Source of the DNA: Pseudovibrio sp. Tun.PSC04-5.I4
Lineage (GTDB): Bacteria; Pseudomonadota; Alphaproteobacteria; Rhizobiales; Stappiaceae
Direction of reading: 5' to 3'
Assembly (NCBI RefSeq): GCF_900104145.1
Contig: NZ_FNLB01000006.1
Coordinates: 207,001 to 271,000 of the forward strand
DNA length: 64,000 bases
Positions 8,624 to 16,790 of the stretch are shown here, piece by piece (within the stretch, counting starts at the first letter, position 1; every line of letters starts with the position of its first letter). A program made the translations under genes and the position numbers. The notes below the pieces were generated by a model. It worked only from the letters and a program-made list of their open reading frames with translations. It did no database searches and was not told the origin of the DNA.

Positions 8624-8974
8624 TTTCTTCTCCGGAAATGATTGAGAATATTTCAATAATATAGTTATGCCATCACCAACACTCCAACCTGTGGAAGCAA
8701 AGTTTCCATGGATTGGAACAACTGGCTTGACTGTCGAGATCAGTTAATCCGTGATGGGTGGTACTGTTCTTGTGGCCTATAAGTTTGCTGATTTTTCGCG
8801 TTTGTAAAGTCAAAAATATCAACATGAGTGGTTCTACATACTATTTTGGTACATCGTTTTACCAACAGCAAAAAAATGAAAAGAATCACTTGAACAAACG
8901 TTTTACCAATGATATTTCAAGTTCAATTCAAAATTACAGCACTTCGATTGTCGAGGTGTATGGGAGTTCCAGAT
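8624..8974. promoter_or_regulatory. Divergent promoter region with two LacI-type operators
   Basis: The 351-bp stretch separates the leftward acyl-CoA operon from the lacI-type gene. Two 20-bp near-palindromes centred on CG occur at 8846-8865 (TTGGTACATCGTTTTACCAA) and 8890-8909 (TTGAACAAACGTTTTACCAA). They share the right half GTTTTACCAA, are 44 bp apart centre to centre, and match LacI/PurR-family operator architecture. Two sites about four helical turns apart would allow looping or cooperative binding. Binding by the adjacent regulator is inferred. Confidence 0.55.
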
Positions 8975-9979
8975 ATGGTTACGATCACGGATATTTCTCG
9001 CCGCGCTGGCGTCTCTCCAAGTGTTGTATCGCGTATTGTGAATGGCGACGAAAAACTGCGTGTAAGTGCAGATACTCGTGCGAGAGTTGAAGCGATTATT
9101 GAGGAAACTGGGTATAAGCCAAATGTAGCGGCTCGATCCCTGCGGTCCTCAAAGTCTGGTTTACTTGCTCTGGTTGTGCATGATGTCGCTAACCCAGTAT
9201 ATGCAGAAATAATTGCCGGCGCGCAGTCTGCCGCGAGCGAGTACGGTAAAGTATTACTTGTCGGTGAGGCTGCTAGCATTGGCTCTAGTGTCACACAACT
9301 GGAAAGTTTGATCGCCGGTGGCGGGGTGGACGGACTTGTGCTTCAAGGAGCCGGAACCGAACTTGACCGCTCTATTGAACACGCTGTTTCCAGGAAAATT
9401 CCTCTGGTCTTCCTTCAATCCGGGGACATAAACTTGGCCCCAGTTCTAAGCATGGATGACAAGGTTGCCGGCTATATGGCAACGGAACATTTGCTGAATC
9501 GAGGCCACAAGAAAGTTGGGTGCATCACCACCAAACGAGGCCTTCAGTTTAGTGAAGCCCGCCTTGAAGGTTGGAAAATGGCTCTGCTAGAGCAGGGTAT
9601 TCAACCTGATGAGACCTGCGTAATTCCAGCTGATCCAAACCACGCCAGTGGGTATCTAGCTGTCAAACAACTGTTCGAAGCATCTCCGGAAACGACTGCG
9701 GTTGTTGTTTCGAACGTTCTATCTGCTGTTGGTGTGTTGGCTTATCTGGCTGACAGTGGAAAATCAGTGCCAGATGACGTTTCAGTTATCGCCATCAATG
9801 ACACGGATGTTGCTGAGTACATTCGTCCAGCACTGACTTCGATAAAAATGCCCTTGCACACAATGGGGGCAGAAGCTGTCAGGCTTGTTTGCGCTGGCAA
9901 GCCTCTTGATCACTCAGAAATCAAGATTTCGGACCCTTCACCAATATTAATCGAGCGGTCTAGCGTCTCCAGATTGTAA
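8975..9979 (+). CDS. LacI-family transcriptional regulator
   Basis: 334 residues from the ATG at 8975, which has GGGAG 8 bp upstream and places the HTH at the extreme N-terminus as in the family. The headpiece TITDISRRAGVSPSVVSRIV, the hinge GYKPNVAARSLRSSKSG and the periplasmic-binding-protein-like effector domain (LLALVVHDVANPVYAEIIAG, VSVIAINDTDVAEYIRPALTSIKMPL) are all present. The C-terminal IRPALTSIKMP segment is typical of sugar and sugar-acid responsive LacI proteins. Divergent from the acyl-CoA operon and upstream of the TRAP genes, it probably represses one or both sides through the two sites at 8846-8909. Confidence 0.92.
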   Translation: MVTITDISRRAGVSPSVVSRIVNGDEKLRVSADTRARVEAIIEETGYKPNVAARSLRSSKSGLLALVVHDVANPVYAEIIAGAQSAASEYGKVLLVGEAASIGSSVTQLESLIAGGGVDGLVLQGAGTELDRSIEHAVSRKIPLVFLQSGDINLAPVLSMDDKVAGYMATEHLLNRGHKKVGCITTKRGLQFSEARLEGWKMALLEQGIQPDETCVIPADPNHASGYLAVKQLFEASPETTAVVVSNVLSAVGVLAYLADSGKSVPDDVSVIAINDTDVAEYIRPALTSIKMPLHTMGAEAVRLVCAGKPLDHSEIKISDPSPILIERSSVSRL

Positions 9980-10032
9980 CGCAGTCTGGAAACTAACAAA
10001 AATACTGATGTTGACATAATGGGAGAACATCA

Positions 10033-11124
10033 ATGTCATCAGAAAAAAATCTATCGCGTGTTACCAAACTAGCCCTCATCGCTAGCCTTGCTGTGGGGGG
10101 AGCCTTTATTGGTTCCGCAGCAAATGCAGAAACCTTCTCACTACGTGTGGGTTCAGGCCATCCAGTTAAGGGCTTGTCCCATATGGAAGCTTTGGAAAAT
10201 CAATTTCTTCCTGAGATTGCAAAGCGCGTTGAAGAGCGTACTGAGCACAAAATCAAATGGACGAAAGCTTATGCTGGCTCGCTCGTAAAGCTGCCAGAAA
10301 CATTGAGTGCAACTCAAAAGGGCTTGCTCGATATCGGGGTTATTAACTTCCCGCATATCACTGAATTGTTCGTTCAAAACTTCCCGTTCTACTTCCCTTT
10401 CCAAACCGGTGATGCGGTTATGGCAACAAAAGCTGTTCGCGCAACTTTTGATCAAGTGCCATGGCTGAAAGAGTCCTTTGAAAAGAATTACAACCAAAAG
10501 CTCTTGGCTATTGGTGCAAACGGTAACTACGGTATCGGAACAACCTTCCCGTTTGAAAAATTCGAAGATCTTAAAGGCAAAAAAGTTGGTGCTGGCGGGC
10601 CGAACCTTCTGTGGTTTGAAGGTACTGGCGTTGCTCCGGTTACAACAAACCTTGGCGAAGCATACAATGCTCTGAAGTCTGGCATTTATGACGGCCTGGT
10701 CATTTTCCCTGGACCTTACTACGGCTTTAAACTTCAGGAAGTTGGCAAAAACTTTACAGTTGCAAACTTCGGGTCTCCTTCTGCTCTCTCCATCAACGTG
10801 AACCTGGATAAATGGAACACGTTGCCGAAAGACGTATAGGACATCTTTGTTGAAGTTTCTGCTGAGTATGAAGTTTACTCTTCAGAACTTGCTAACGAAG
10901 CTGATGCAAAAGGCTTGGAAGCACTTAAAGCAGCTGGTTCCAACATCATTTACTTGCCAGTTGATGAGCAGGCAAAATGGGCAGAAGGCCTTGCAGACTA
11001 TCCAAACCGTCAGGCAGAAGAAGCTACGGCTCTGGGTGCTCCTGGTACTGAGATCTTCCGCACTTACATCAAAAACTTGAAAGAGCTCGGCTACAAATGG
11101 CCATATGAGTACCAAATCAAGTAA
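10033..11124 (+). pseudogene. TRAP transporter solute-binding protein (DctP-like), broken by TAG
   Basis: Periplasmic receptor of a TRAP transporter. A Sec signal peptide (residues about 1-32, ending GSAANA) is followed by a DctP-type fold: VGSGHPVKGLSHMEA, LVKLPETLSATQKGLLDIGV, LKGKKVGAGGPNLLWFEGTG and AYNALKSGIYDGLV. At 10837-10839 an in-frame TAG follows LPKDV. The same frame continues with perfectly typical C-terminal sequence (DIFVEVSAEYEVYSSELANE ... KELGYKWPYEYQIK) to 11124. Total length without the stop, 363 residues, is normal. It is therefore a single-codon nonsense lesion, probably recent, or a sequencing error; a lost Gln or Tyr codon fits. Confidence 0.85.
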
Positions 11125-11142
11125 TCCCGACTGGGGCTAATA

Positions 11143-11173
11143 ACTTCTGGATGGGAATTTCCTTTCCAGAAGT
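11143..11173 (+). promoter_or_regulatory. Intercistronic hairpin between TRAP P and Q genes
   Basis: ACTTCTGGA at 11143-11151 pairs with TCCAGAAGT at 11165-11173 (9-bp stem, 13-nt loop), with no T run after it. Hairpins at this position commonly stabilise the abundant solute-binding-protein message or reduce read-through into the membrane subunits. The role here is inferred from position. Confidence 0.5.
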
Positions 11174-11271
11174 ATAGCAAGAGTAATTTGTAAGTAAGAA
11201 ATTGCTCTGACCATGTTGTTTTTTAAATACTATCCCATGATGAGATGATCTAGGGTGGTTCGGGGGTCTCT

Positions 11272-11768
11272 ATGTCTATAAGAAGCACAGCAAGTGCCGT
11301 TAATAAGGGAGTGTATATGTTAAGTGCTCTTCTTATATTGTTTGTGACCTGTATAATTATTGTAGATGTCCTTGGGCGCGGATTGTTTAACTCGCCACTT
11401 ACTGGAACCGTAGAAATCGTAAGCAACGTTATTGTTGTTATTGCATTTTTGCAGATCTCCTACGCTATTCAGACCAACGGCATGTTTCATACCGATATGT
11501 TCGTCAACTTAATGCCGAGTTCCATCAAAAAGGCGCTTCAACTGCTTGCCGAACTTGCAGGTGCAGCTCTGATTGCAATGATGATCTATGCCTCCTGGGG
11601 CGACATGATGTTGGTGAATACTACGGTGGTGGTCAGTTTCGCTTCCCGGTTTACCCAGTTCGCACAATCATCGTTTCGTGCAGCATTTTTGCATTTTTGA
11701 ATTACATCCTGCGGGCTGTTGATGTCCTCCTCGATACGTCCCCTCAAGAACAAGAACAGGAAATCTAA
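11272..11768 (+). pseudogene. TRAP transporter small subunit (DctQ-like), frameshifted
   Basis: Starts at ATG 11272 after GGGGGTCTCT and reads as DctQ (LLILFVTCIIIVDVLGRGLF, FLQISYAIQTNGMFHTDMFV, LLAELAGAALIAMMIYASWG). Around 11595-11615 the coding signal moves to another frame: the next frame gives GEYYGGGQFRFPVYPVRTII then a final helix and RAVDVLLDTSPQEQEQEI, stopping at 11768, 2 bp before the dctM-like ATG. The shift matches loss of one base. As written, the protein ends at 11700 with an unrelated tail and lacks its last membrane segment. Confidence 0.82.
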
Positions 11769-11770
11769 TC

Positions 11771-13093
11771 ATGTCTGAGATGGCATTGGTTGGCTGCATG
11801 TTTGGTGGGCTCCTGCTGTTAATTTTTGCAGGTTTCCATATTTATGTGGCACTTGGTTTAGTCACGGTTGGCGGCGTGTGGGCATTCTCCGGAAGCTTTG
11901 ATCTCGCAATGACTTTGCTTTCAACCACATTAGTTGAAGCCCTTCGCGAATACGTTTTCGCAGTAATTCCGCTGTTTGTCCTGATGGGAGAATTTCTCGC
12001 CAGAAGCGGCGCAGCAAAAGACCTCTATCAGGTCATGAATAAGGCTTTTCGCAAGTTACCTGGTCGGTTAGCGGTTGCTACCGTTGCTGGCAATACAGTA
12101 TTTGCGGCGGCTGTTGGCGTTAGTATTGCCTCTGCGGCGACGTTCACCCGCATAGCTTATCCTGAGATGAAGCAGCAAGGGTACAACGATTCCGTTTCGC
12201 TTGGCTGTATTGCTGGTAGCGCGTGTCTGGGTATGCTCATCCCGCCAAGCACACTCCTCATCATCTATGGAATGCTGACAGAGATGTCGATCGGCAAACT
12301 GTTTGCAGCAGCGCTCATTCCAGGATTGGCCCTAGCAACCTTATTTGCCATTTATGTGATGGGTCTTGCTGTTTTTAAACCGGAGCTCTTGGGCGAGGGC
12401 AAACGCGGTGAAACCAACAATAAGGAAGATAAACAACTCACCCACGTTGAGTACATTGGTGGTCTTGGAACGATCAGTGTTATTTTCCTCGTTCTTGGTG
12501 GCATCTGGTTTGGGTGGTTTACGCCAACTGAAGCAGCCGGATTTGGCGCTCTGCTTGGCTTCCTTTTAGCTATGGTCAAGGGCTTGAAGAAGAATGAAAT
12601 TGTGGAAGCAATTTTGCACACTGGCCGGATCTCTGCTCCTCTTCTCATTCTGCTGATCTTTGGTTCTTTTTACGGTCGGTTACTCGCCTTTGGTGGCGTC
12701 ATTGATTTGGTGGACAGCGTAATCAGCGGCTGGGGTCTAACTCCTGCAATGCTGCTCGTCGTGATGGTTTGTGTCTGGTTCATCATGGGAATGTTCATTG
12801 ACTCCAACTCCATAATTCTGCTGTCTATTCCGATTTTCGCGCCGATTGCAATTGCCGCCGGTTACGAACCTCTTCAGTTCGCCATCATCGCAATTCTTGC
12901 AATTGAGGCCGGTATTTTGACGCCGCCGCTCGGGCTGTGTGTCTATACGGTGAAAGCAGCTCTCGACGACCCCAAAGTCACTCTTGGACAGATATTCTTG
13001 GGGGCGGCACCCTATTGGATCATGTTGTTGATCCTGATCATTCTATTGGTTCAGGTGCCTGCTGTTACCGGGTATCTACCGAGTATTATGTAG
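11771..13093 (+). CDS. TRAP transporter large permease subunit (DctM-like)
   Basis: 440 residues and about 12 hydrophobic segments. DctM signature regions include FAVIPLFVLMGEFLARSG, NTVFAAAVGVSIASAATFTR, GSACLGMLIPPSTLLIIYG, WFGWFTPTEAAGFGALLG and FIDSNSIILLSIPIFAPI. It forms the Na+-coupled channel of the transporter. It is intact although the P and Q genes before it are broken. The ATG lies 2 bp after the reconstructed dctQ stop, so the genes are translationally close. Located in the LacI-linked locus; the substrate is unknown, possibly a sugar acid given the dehydrogenases downstream. Confidence 0.92.
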   Translation: MSEMALVGCMFGGLLLLIFAGFHIYVALGLVTVGGVWAFSGSFDLAMTLLSTTLVEALREYVFAVIPLFVLMGEFLARSGAAKDLYQVMNKAFRKLPGRLAVATVAGNTVFAAAVGVSIASAATFTRIAYPEMKQQGYNDSVSLGCIAGSACLGMLIPPSTLLIIYGMLTEMSIGKLFAAALIPGLALATLFAIYVMGLAVFKPELLGEGKRGETNNKEDKQLTHVEYIGGLGTISVIFLVLGGIWFGWFTPTEAAGFGALLGFLLAMVKGLKKNEIVEAILHTGRISAPLLILLIFGSFYGRLLAFGGVIDLVDSVISGWGLTPAMLLVVMVCVWFIMGMFIDSNSIILLSIPIFAPIAIAAGYEPLQFAIIAILAIEAGILTPPLGLCVYTVKAALDDPKVTLGQIFLGAAPYWIMLLILIILLVQVPAVTGYLPSIM

Positions 13094-13107
13094 GTCGTAC
13101 AAAAATG

Positions 13108-13155
13108 GGAATGTCATCGGTCCTCTCTGCCCCCCGATAGGTTTGGTGACATTCC
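13108..13155. promoter_or_regulatory. Inverted repeat after the TRAP permease gene
   Basis: GGAATGTCA (13108-13116) pairs with TGACATTCC (13147-13155), with an internal ATCGG/CCGAT pairing that could extend the structure. It lies just after the permease stop codon and lacks a T run. A second inverted repeat AACTTCCC/GGGAAGTT is at 13211-13233. These may be RNA processing or attenuation structures before the next gene; function unproven. Confidence 0.35.
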
Positions 13156-13275
13156 ATAAAACGCCAAGGCCCGCTCTTACCACAACAAAAATGACAGCAC
13201 GACCTGGGACAACTTCCCCGGAACAGGGAAGTTGCACCCAAATTGAGCTCAACTCCCGTGCAAAGAGATGAAAAA

Positions 13276-14409
13276 ATGATCGAATTCAAAGGTATGACAT
13301 GGGATCACCCGCGAGGGATCGACCCCCTAATAGCAGCGTCCCAGGAATACAGTCGCCGTAACTCGGCTATTTCATTTAACTGGGAAAAACGCTCTTTACA
13401 GGCTTTTGGCGATCAGCCGCTGGACACAATGGCGGCAACCTATGACTTTATGGTCATTGATCACCCACACGTTGGGGAGGCAAGTGAGCAAGGGATTCTG
13501 ACCGCACTTGATCTGCCGGAATACACAACAGAACTTGCTGACTTAGCCCTCCACACAGTTGGCGCCTCACATCTGAGCTATCAGTGGAAAGGCAAACAGT
13601 GGGCGCTGGCGATTGATGCTGCGGCTCAAGTCGCGGCGAGGCGTCGGGATTTGCATGAAAAGCCTGTCACCACGTGGGATGATGTGATCCATCTTGCCGA
13701 GACAGGCAAGGTTCTTTTCCCACTTAAACCAGTTGATGCGATCGACGCTTTTATGAGCCTGTGCGCCAATGTTGGTGACCCGTGTGCTGAAACTGATGAT
13801 TTCTTGGTGAGCCGTGCCACAGGACTGCTTGCACTTGAGAACATGCGCGCAGTATCGCGAAATGTCGACAACCGATGTTTCGAAATGAACCCCATTGGTG
13901 CTCTGGACATCATGTCTACCTGTGATGATTTTGTGTATGCGCCCATGCTGTTCGGTTACGTGAATTATGCGCAAGCTGGCTTCCGCAAGAAGATTGTTCA
14001 TCAGGAAAACATGCCAAGCCTCGGGACACAGGGCCCAGAAGGCTCGATCATCGGCGGAACCGGCATTTCGGTCTCCTCCAAGTGTGAGCATCAGGCAGAG
14101 GCTATTAAGTTCGCATATTGGCTCGCCAGTAAAGAATGCCAGACTGGTGTGTATGTTCAAAACAACGGGCAACCGGCTCATTCAGCAGCTTGGGATGATG
14201 CAAAAGCGAACTCATCCAGCAACAACTGGTTCAGAAATACCCGTGAGACATTAGACCGTTGCTGGCTTCGCCCGCGCTACGCAGGGTTCCTCCCCTTTAT
14301 TGATGAAGCCGGTGACTTCCTGACTGCTTTTGTGCGCGGTGATGGAACAGCAACATACACTTTGGATGCCATTGATTTGGCGTTCCGAACTTCCTTGGAA
14401 ACACGATAA
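13276..14409 (+). CDS. Family-1-type solute-binding protein without signal peptide
   Basis: 377 residues from the ATG at 13276 (GAGATGAAAAA before it). The body resembles ABC sugar-binding proteins: TYDFMVIDHPHVGEAS, LSYQWKGKQWALAIDAAAQV, VTTWDDVIHLAETG, ISVSSKCEHQAEAIKFAYWL and the terminal FLTAFVRGDG. The N-terminus (MIEFKGMTWDHPRGIDPLI) starts directly in the first strand, with no Sec or lipoprotein signal, and an upstream in-frame ATG at 13243 would not create one. No ABC permease or ATPase is nearby. It is therefore probably cytoplasmic, perhaps a ligand sensor or a domain recruited to CoA/sugar-acid chemistry. Similar signal-less proteins beside CoA-transferase genes are recalled from other proteobacteria, but the function is unknown. 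Confidence 0.75.
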   Translation: MIEFKGMTWDHPRGIDPLIAASQEYSRRNSAISFNWEKRSLQAFGDQPLDTMAATYDFMVIDHPHVGEASEQGILTALDLPEYTTELADLALHTVGASHLSYQWKGKQWALAIDAAAQVAARRRDLHEKPVTTWDDVIHLAETGKVLFPLKPVDAIDAFMSLCANVGDPCAETDDFLVSRATGLLALENMRAVSRNVDNRCFEMNPIGALDIMSTCDDFVYAPMLFGYVNYAQAGFRKKIVHQENMPSLGTQGPEGSIIGGTGISVSSKCEHQAEAIKFAYWLASKECQTGVYVQNNGQPAHSAAWDDAKANSSSNNWFRNTRETLDRCWLRPRYAGFLPFIDEAGDFLTAFVRGDGTATYTLDAIDLAFRTSLETR

Positions 14410-14434
14410 GTTCCTACAAATATAGAGAATTACA

Positions 14435-15193
14435 ATGTCCGTAACCTATGATTTTAATCAGAAGCTTATCGTTGTCACCGGTGGTGCCCGTGGGCTTGGT
14501 TTTGCAATGGCAGAGCGCCTTATCGCCTCCAATGCACGCGTTCTGATCACCGATCTGAATGAAGACAACTTGAAACAGGCCTGCACCGAGCTTGGCGAAA
14601 ATGCATTTTACCGGGTACAGAATGTAACCGAATTTGACAAGGTCCCGGCACTGGTCGATGAGATTGAAGCAAATGTTGGCCCAGTCTTCGGTCTGGTCAA
14701 CAACGCAGGCGTTCACCTGAAAAAGGCGATTTGGGATGTTACAGATGCTGAATGGTTGAATGTCGTCAACATTAACCAGAACGGCGTGTTCATAATGACT
14801 CGCGAAGTGCTGCGTCACATGCGGACCCGCAAGGAAGGCGCGGTTGTCATGATCTCGTCCATGGGCGGGCTCCTGGCCCTCCCATCTGCTCCTGCCTATG
14901 TAACCACGAAGACCGCTGTTATTGGCTTGACCCGCAATCTAGCTGTCGATCTTGGTCCAGACAATATCCGTGTGAATGCGATCTGCCCAGGCTTCATTGA
15001 TACTGAAATGACCCGTGCGATCCTCGATGGCGACCCTGTACGTGGAGCAAAAATCAGGGGTCGGATTCCGATGCCACGGCTTGCTCAACCTGAGGAAATT
15101 GCGGCGATGGTTGCGTTCCTATGCTCAGACGATTCCGCTTATGTCTCCGGTCAATCCATCGCGGTTGATGGTGGCTTCTCTGTTGGATTTTAA
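14435..15193 (+). CDS. Short-chain dehydrogenase/reductase (SDR)
   Basis: 252 residues, classical SDR. The cofactor loop TGGARGLG is at about residues 15-22, followed by NNAGVHLKKAIWD, the catalytic Ser in VVMISSMGG, the Tyr-x-x-x-Lys in YVTTKTAVIG, and IRVNAICPGFIDTEM. The C-terminus SGQSIAVDGGFSVGF is standard. Together with the MDR dehydrogenase 21 bp downstream it could interconvert a keto sugar acid (gluconate-5-dehydrogenase style) or another secondary alcohol with NAD(P)+. It follows the signal-less binding-protein gene by 25 bp, so these three genes probably form an operon. Confidence 0.92.
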   Translation: MSVTYDFNQKLIVVTGGARGLGFAMAERLIASNARVLITDLNEDNLKQACTELGENAFYRVQNVTEFDKVPALVDEIEANVGPVFGLVNNAGVHLKKAIWDVTDAEWLNVVNINQNGVFIMTREVLRHMRTRKEGAVVMISSMGGLLALPSAPAYVTTKTAVIGLTRNLAVDLGPDNIRVNAICPGFIDTEMTRAILDGDPVRGAKIRGRIPMPRLAQPEEIAAMVAFLCSDDSAYVSGQSIAVDGGFSVGF

Positions 15194-15214
15194 GCCTATT
15201 AAAGGACAAAGATT

Positions 15215-16264
15215 ATGACCTTAAAAAACCTTGGCCTTGTTCTGCATGGGGCAAAAGACATTCGTTTAGAAGAGCGCGCCTTTGCAGATTTGGAAGCGCT
15301 GGACGTGCGGGTTGAATTCAAAGTTGGTGGCATCTGTGGCACTGACATGCATTATTACAATGACGGACAGAATGCTGGCTTTGAAATGCAAAGCCCAGTG
15401 TGCCTTGGTCACGAAATGGTTGGAGTGGTCGCGGAAATTGGCACTAAAGTGACCCGTGTAGCTGTTGGCGATCATGTTGCAGTAAACCCAATTATGCCTT
15501 GTGGGTCCTGCCCAGCCTGCAAAGAGGGCCGGCCGAATATCTGCCACAACAAGCGCTTCCCGGGCAGCGCAACTGTCATTCCGCATGTGGATGGGTTCTT
15601 CCAACAATTCCCTGTTGTCTCCGAAGAAAACTGCTGGAAGCTTCCTAAGGATCTGCCATTGGAACTCGCGGCATTTGCAGAGCCGTTGTCCTGCGCTCTG
15701 CATGCTGTCGTCCGGGCTGGTAGTGTTGTTGGGAAAAATGTTCTGATCACAGGAGCAGGCCCAATCGGGCTTCTGGTTGCAGCGTGTGCTGTTGTTGCCG
15801 GTGCTGCAAATGTGATTGTTACAGATCTTGCTGATGGCACTTTGGAAGTGGCGAAAAAGCTTGGTGTAACTGAAACGATCAATGTGCTCAAAAATCCAGA
15901 ACGCCTTGAGGAGTTGAAGGCTAACACAGGGTTCTTTGATGTGGCTTTTGAAGCGTCGGGTGCGTTCCCAGCTCTTGAGACTTGTTACACTCTGACACGA
16001 CGTGGTGGCACGGTAATGTTAGTATCCGTGCTTCCCAATAAGCCGAATGAGCTAAAGCTGAATCAGTTCATGCTGAAAGAGCAAAGCTTGCTCGGCTCAA
16101 GCCAGTTTACAGACGAATTTGAGAAATCAATAGCTCTTCTGGCCGGAAATAAGATTGATGTGCGTCCTATGCTGACTCACCAGTTTAGTTTCGCTGAGGC
16201 TGACAAAGCGTTCAATATCGCCAAGGATCGCAACCAATCTGTCAAAGTACAGTTTGTAGCCTAA
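15215..16264 (+). CDS. Zinc-dependent MDR dehydrogenase, L-idonate 5-dehydrogenase-like
   Basis: 349 residues. Catalytic zinc ligands lie in GGICGTDMHYY (Cys) and LGHEMVG (His-Glu), and the structural zinc lobe CGSCPACKEGRPNIC has all four cysteines. The Rossmann domain has VLITGAGPIGLLVAACAVVAGA. The HYYNDG and FAEPLSCALHAV features place it with idonate/sorbitol-type polyol and sugar-acid dehydrogenases. It probably oxidises a hexonate or polyol with NAD(P)+, in partnership with the adjacent SDR. GGACAAAG precedes the ATG, and a strong hairpin terminator follows. The exact substrate is uncertain. Confidence 0.85.
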   Translation: MTLKNLGLVLHGAKDIRLEERAFADLEALDVRVEFKVGGICGTDMHYYNDGQNAGFEMQSPVCLGHEMVGVVAEIGTKVTRVAVGDHVAVNPIMPCGSCPACKEGRPNICHNKRFPGSATVIPHVDGFFQQFPVVSEENCWKLPKDLPLELAAFAEPLSCALHAVVRAGSVVGKNVLITGAGPIGLLVAACAVVAGAANVIVTDLADGTLEVAKKLGVTETINVLKNPERLEELKANTGFFDVAFEASGAFPALETCYTLTRRGGTVMLVSVLPNKPNELKLNQFMLKEQSLLGSSQFTDEFEKSIALLAGNKIDVRPMLTHQFSFAEADKAFNIAKDRNQSVKVQFVA

Positions 16265-16300
16265 TACGGCTTTGAACCTGAGTAGGTGAAGTATCATCTG

Positions 16301-16345
16301 GCTGAAAAGAACGATGCGACTGCACCGCTCTTTTCAGCTTTCTTG
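16301..16345 (+). terminator. Rho-independent terminator after the MDR dehydrogenase gene
   Basis: GCTGAAAAGA (16301-16310) pairs perfectly with TCTTTTCAGC (16329-16338), a 10-bp stem, followed by TTTCTT. It lies 37 bp after the stop codon and marks the end of the rightward LacI-linked unit. Confidence 0.65.
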
Positions 16346-16489
16346 CAGTGATAACTGGCCTATCCGGCGTATTGTTCAATTTGGCTTGCCGGCGACAATA
16401 TCTTCGCCGCGCAACCCGGCCTGAACTATGTGGACCTTGTCTTCAGTGGAATAGCGCTTGTAACCTAATTTATGGAACTAGGATCCACT

Positions 16490-16790
16490 TAATGACTGGA
16501 GGAAGTTGGGTTCCAAGTCAGTTGTGGTAGGCATGATCAGGCGTGTGCCAGTCAAGTGATGAATGCGGGCGTATCTTGCTGTAAAATACAATGAACTCAG
16601 CGATGGATTGCCTCTCATACACTGGTGTAGGCCTTGAGATAAACTTCCTCGTATTTAACAGTACGCCAGAACCGTTCGATAACAAACATTGTCGCGCCAG
16701 CTTCCTTGCTATCCAAGGAGATCTTGATCTTTTTACGCTTAAGCACATCCGTAAATCTATGCTGGTAAACTGGGAGGGTAATCCCTCCAT
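16490..16790 (-). mobile_element. IS3 orfB 3' remnant (copy of the 2772-4094 element)
   Basis: On the minus strand the sequence keeps pieces of the OrfB C-terminus spread over frames: FTD-V-LKRKKIKIS, ERFWR(T)VKYEEVYLKAY and IRPHSSLDWHTPDHAY. It matches the end of the element at 3780-4030 but carries frameshifts and stops. The 5' side is cut at about 16790, where the second remnant begins. A piece related to the element's GGATCCACTTA end sits near 16482. Confidence 0.7.

Noticed and set aside
16348..16530. Short plus-strand frame after the MDR dehydrogenase gene
   Set aside because: No recognisable domain and overlaps a terminator-like region and IS3 debris; composition does not support a gene.
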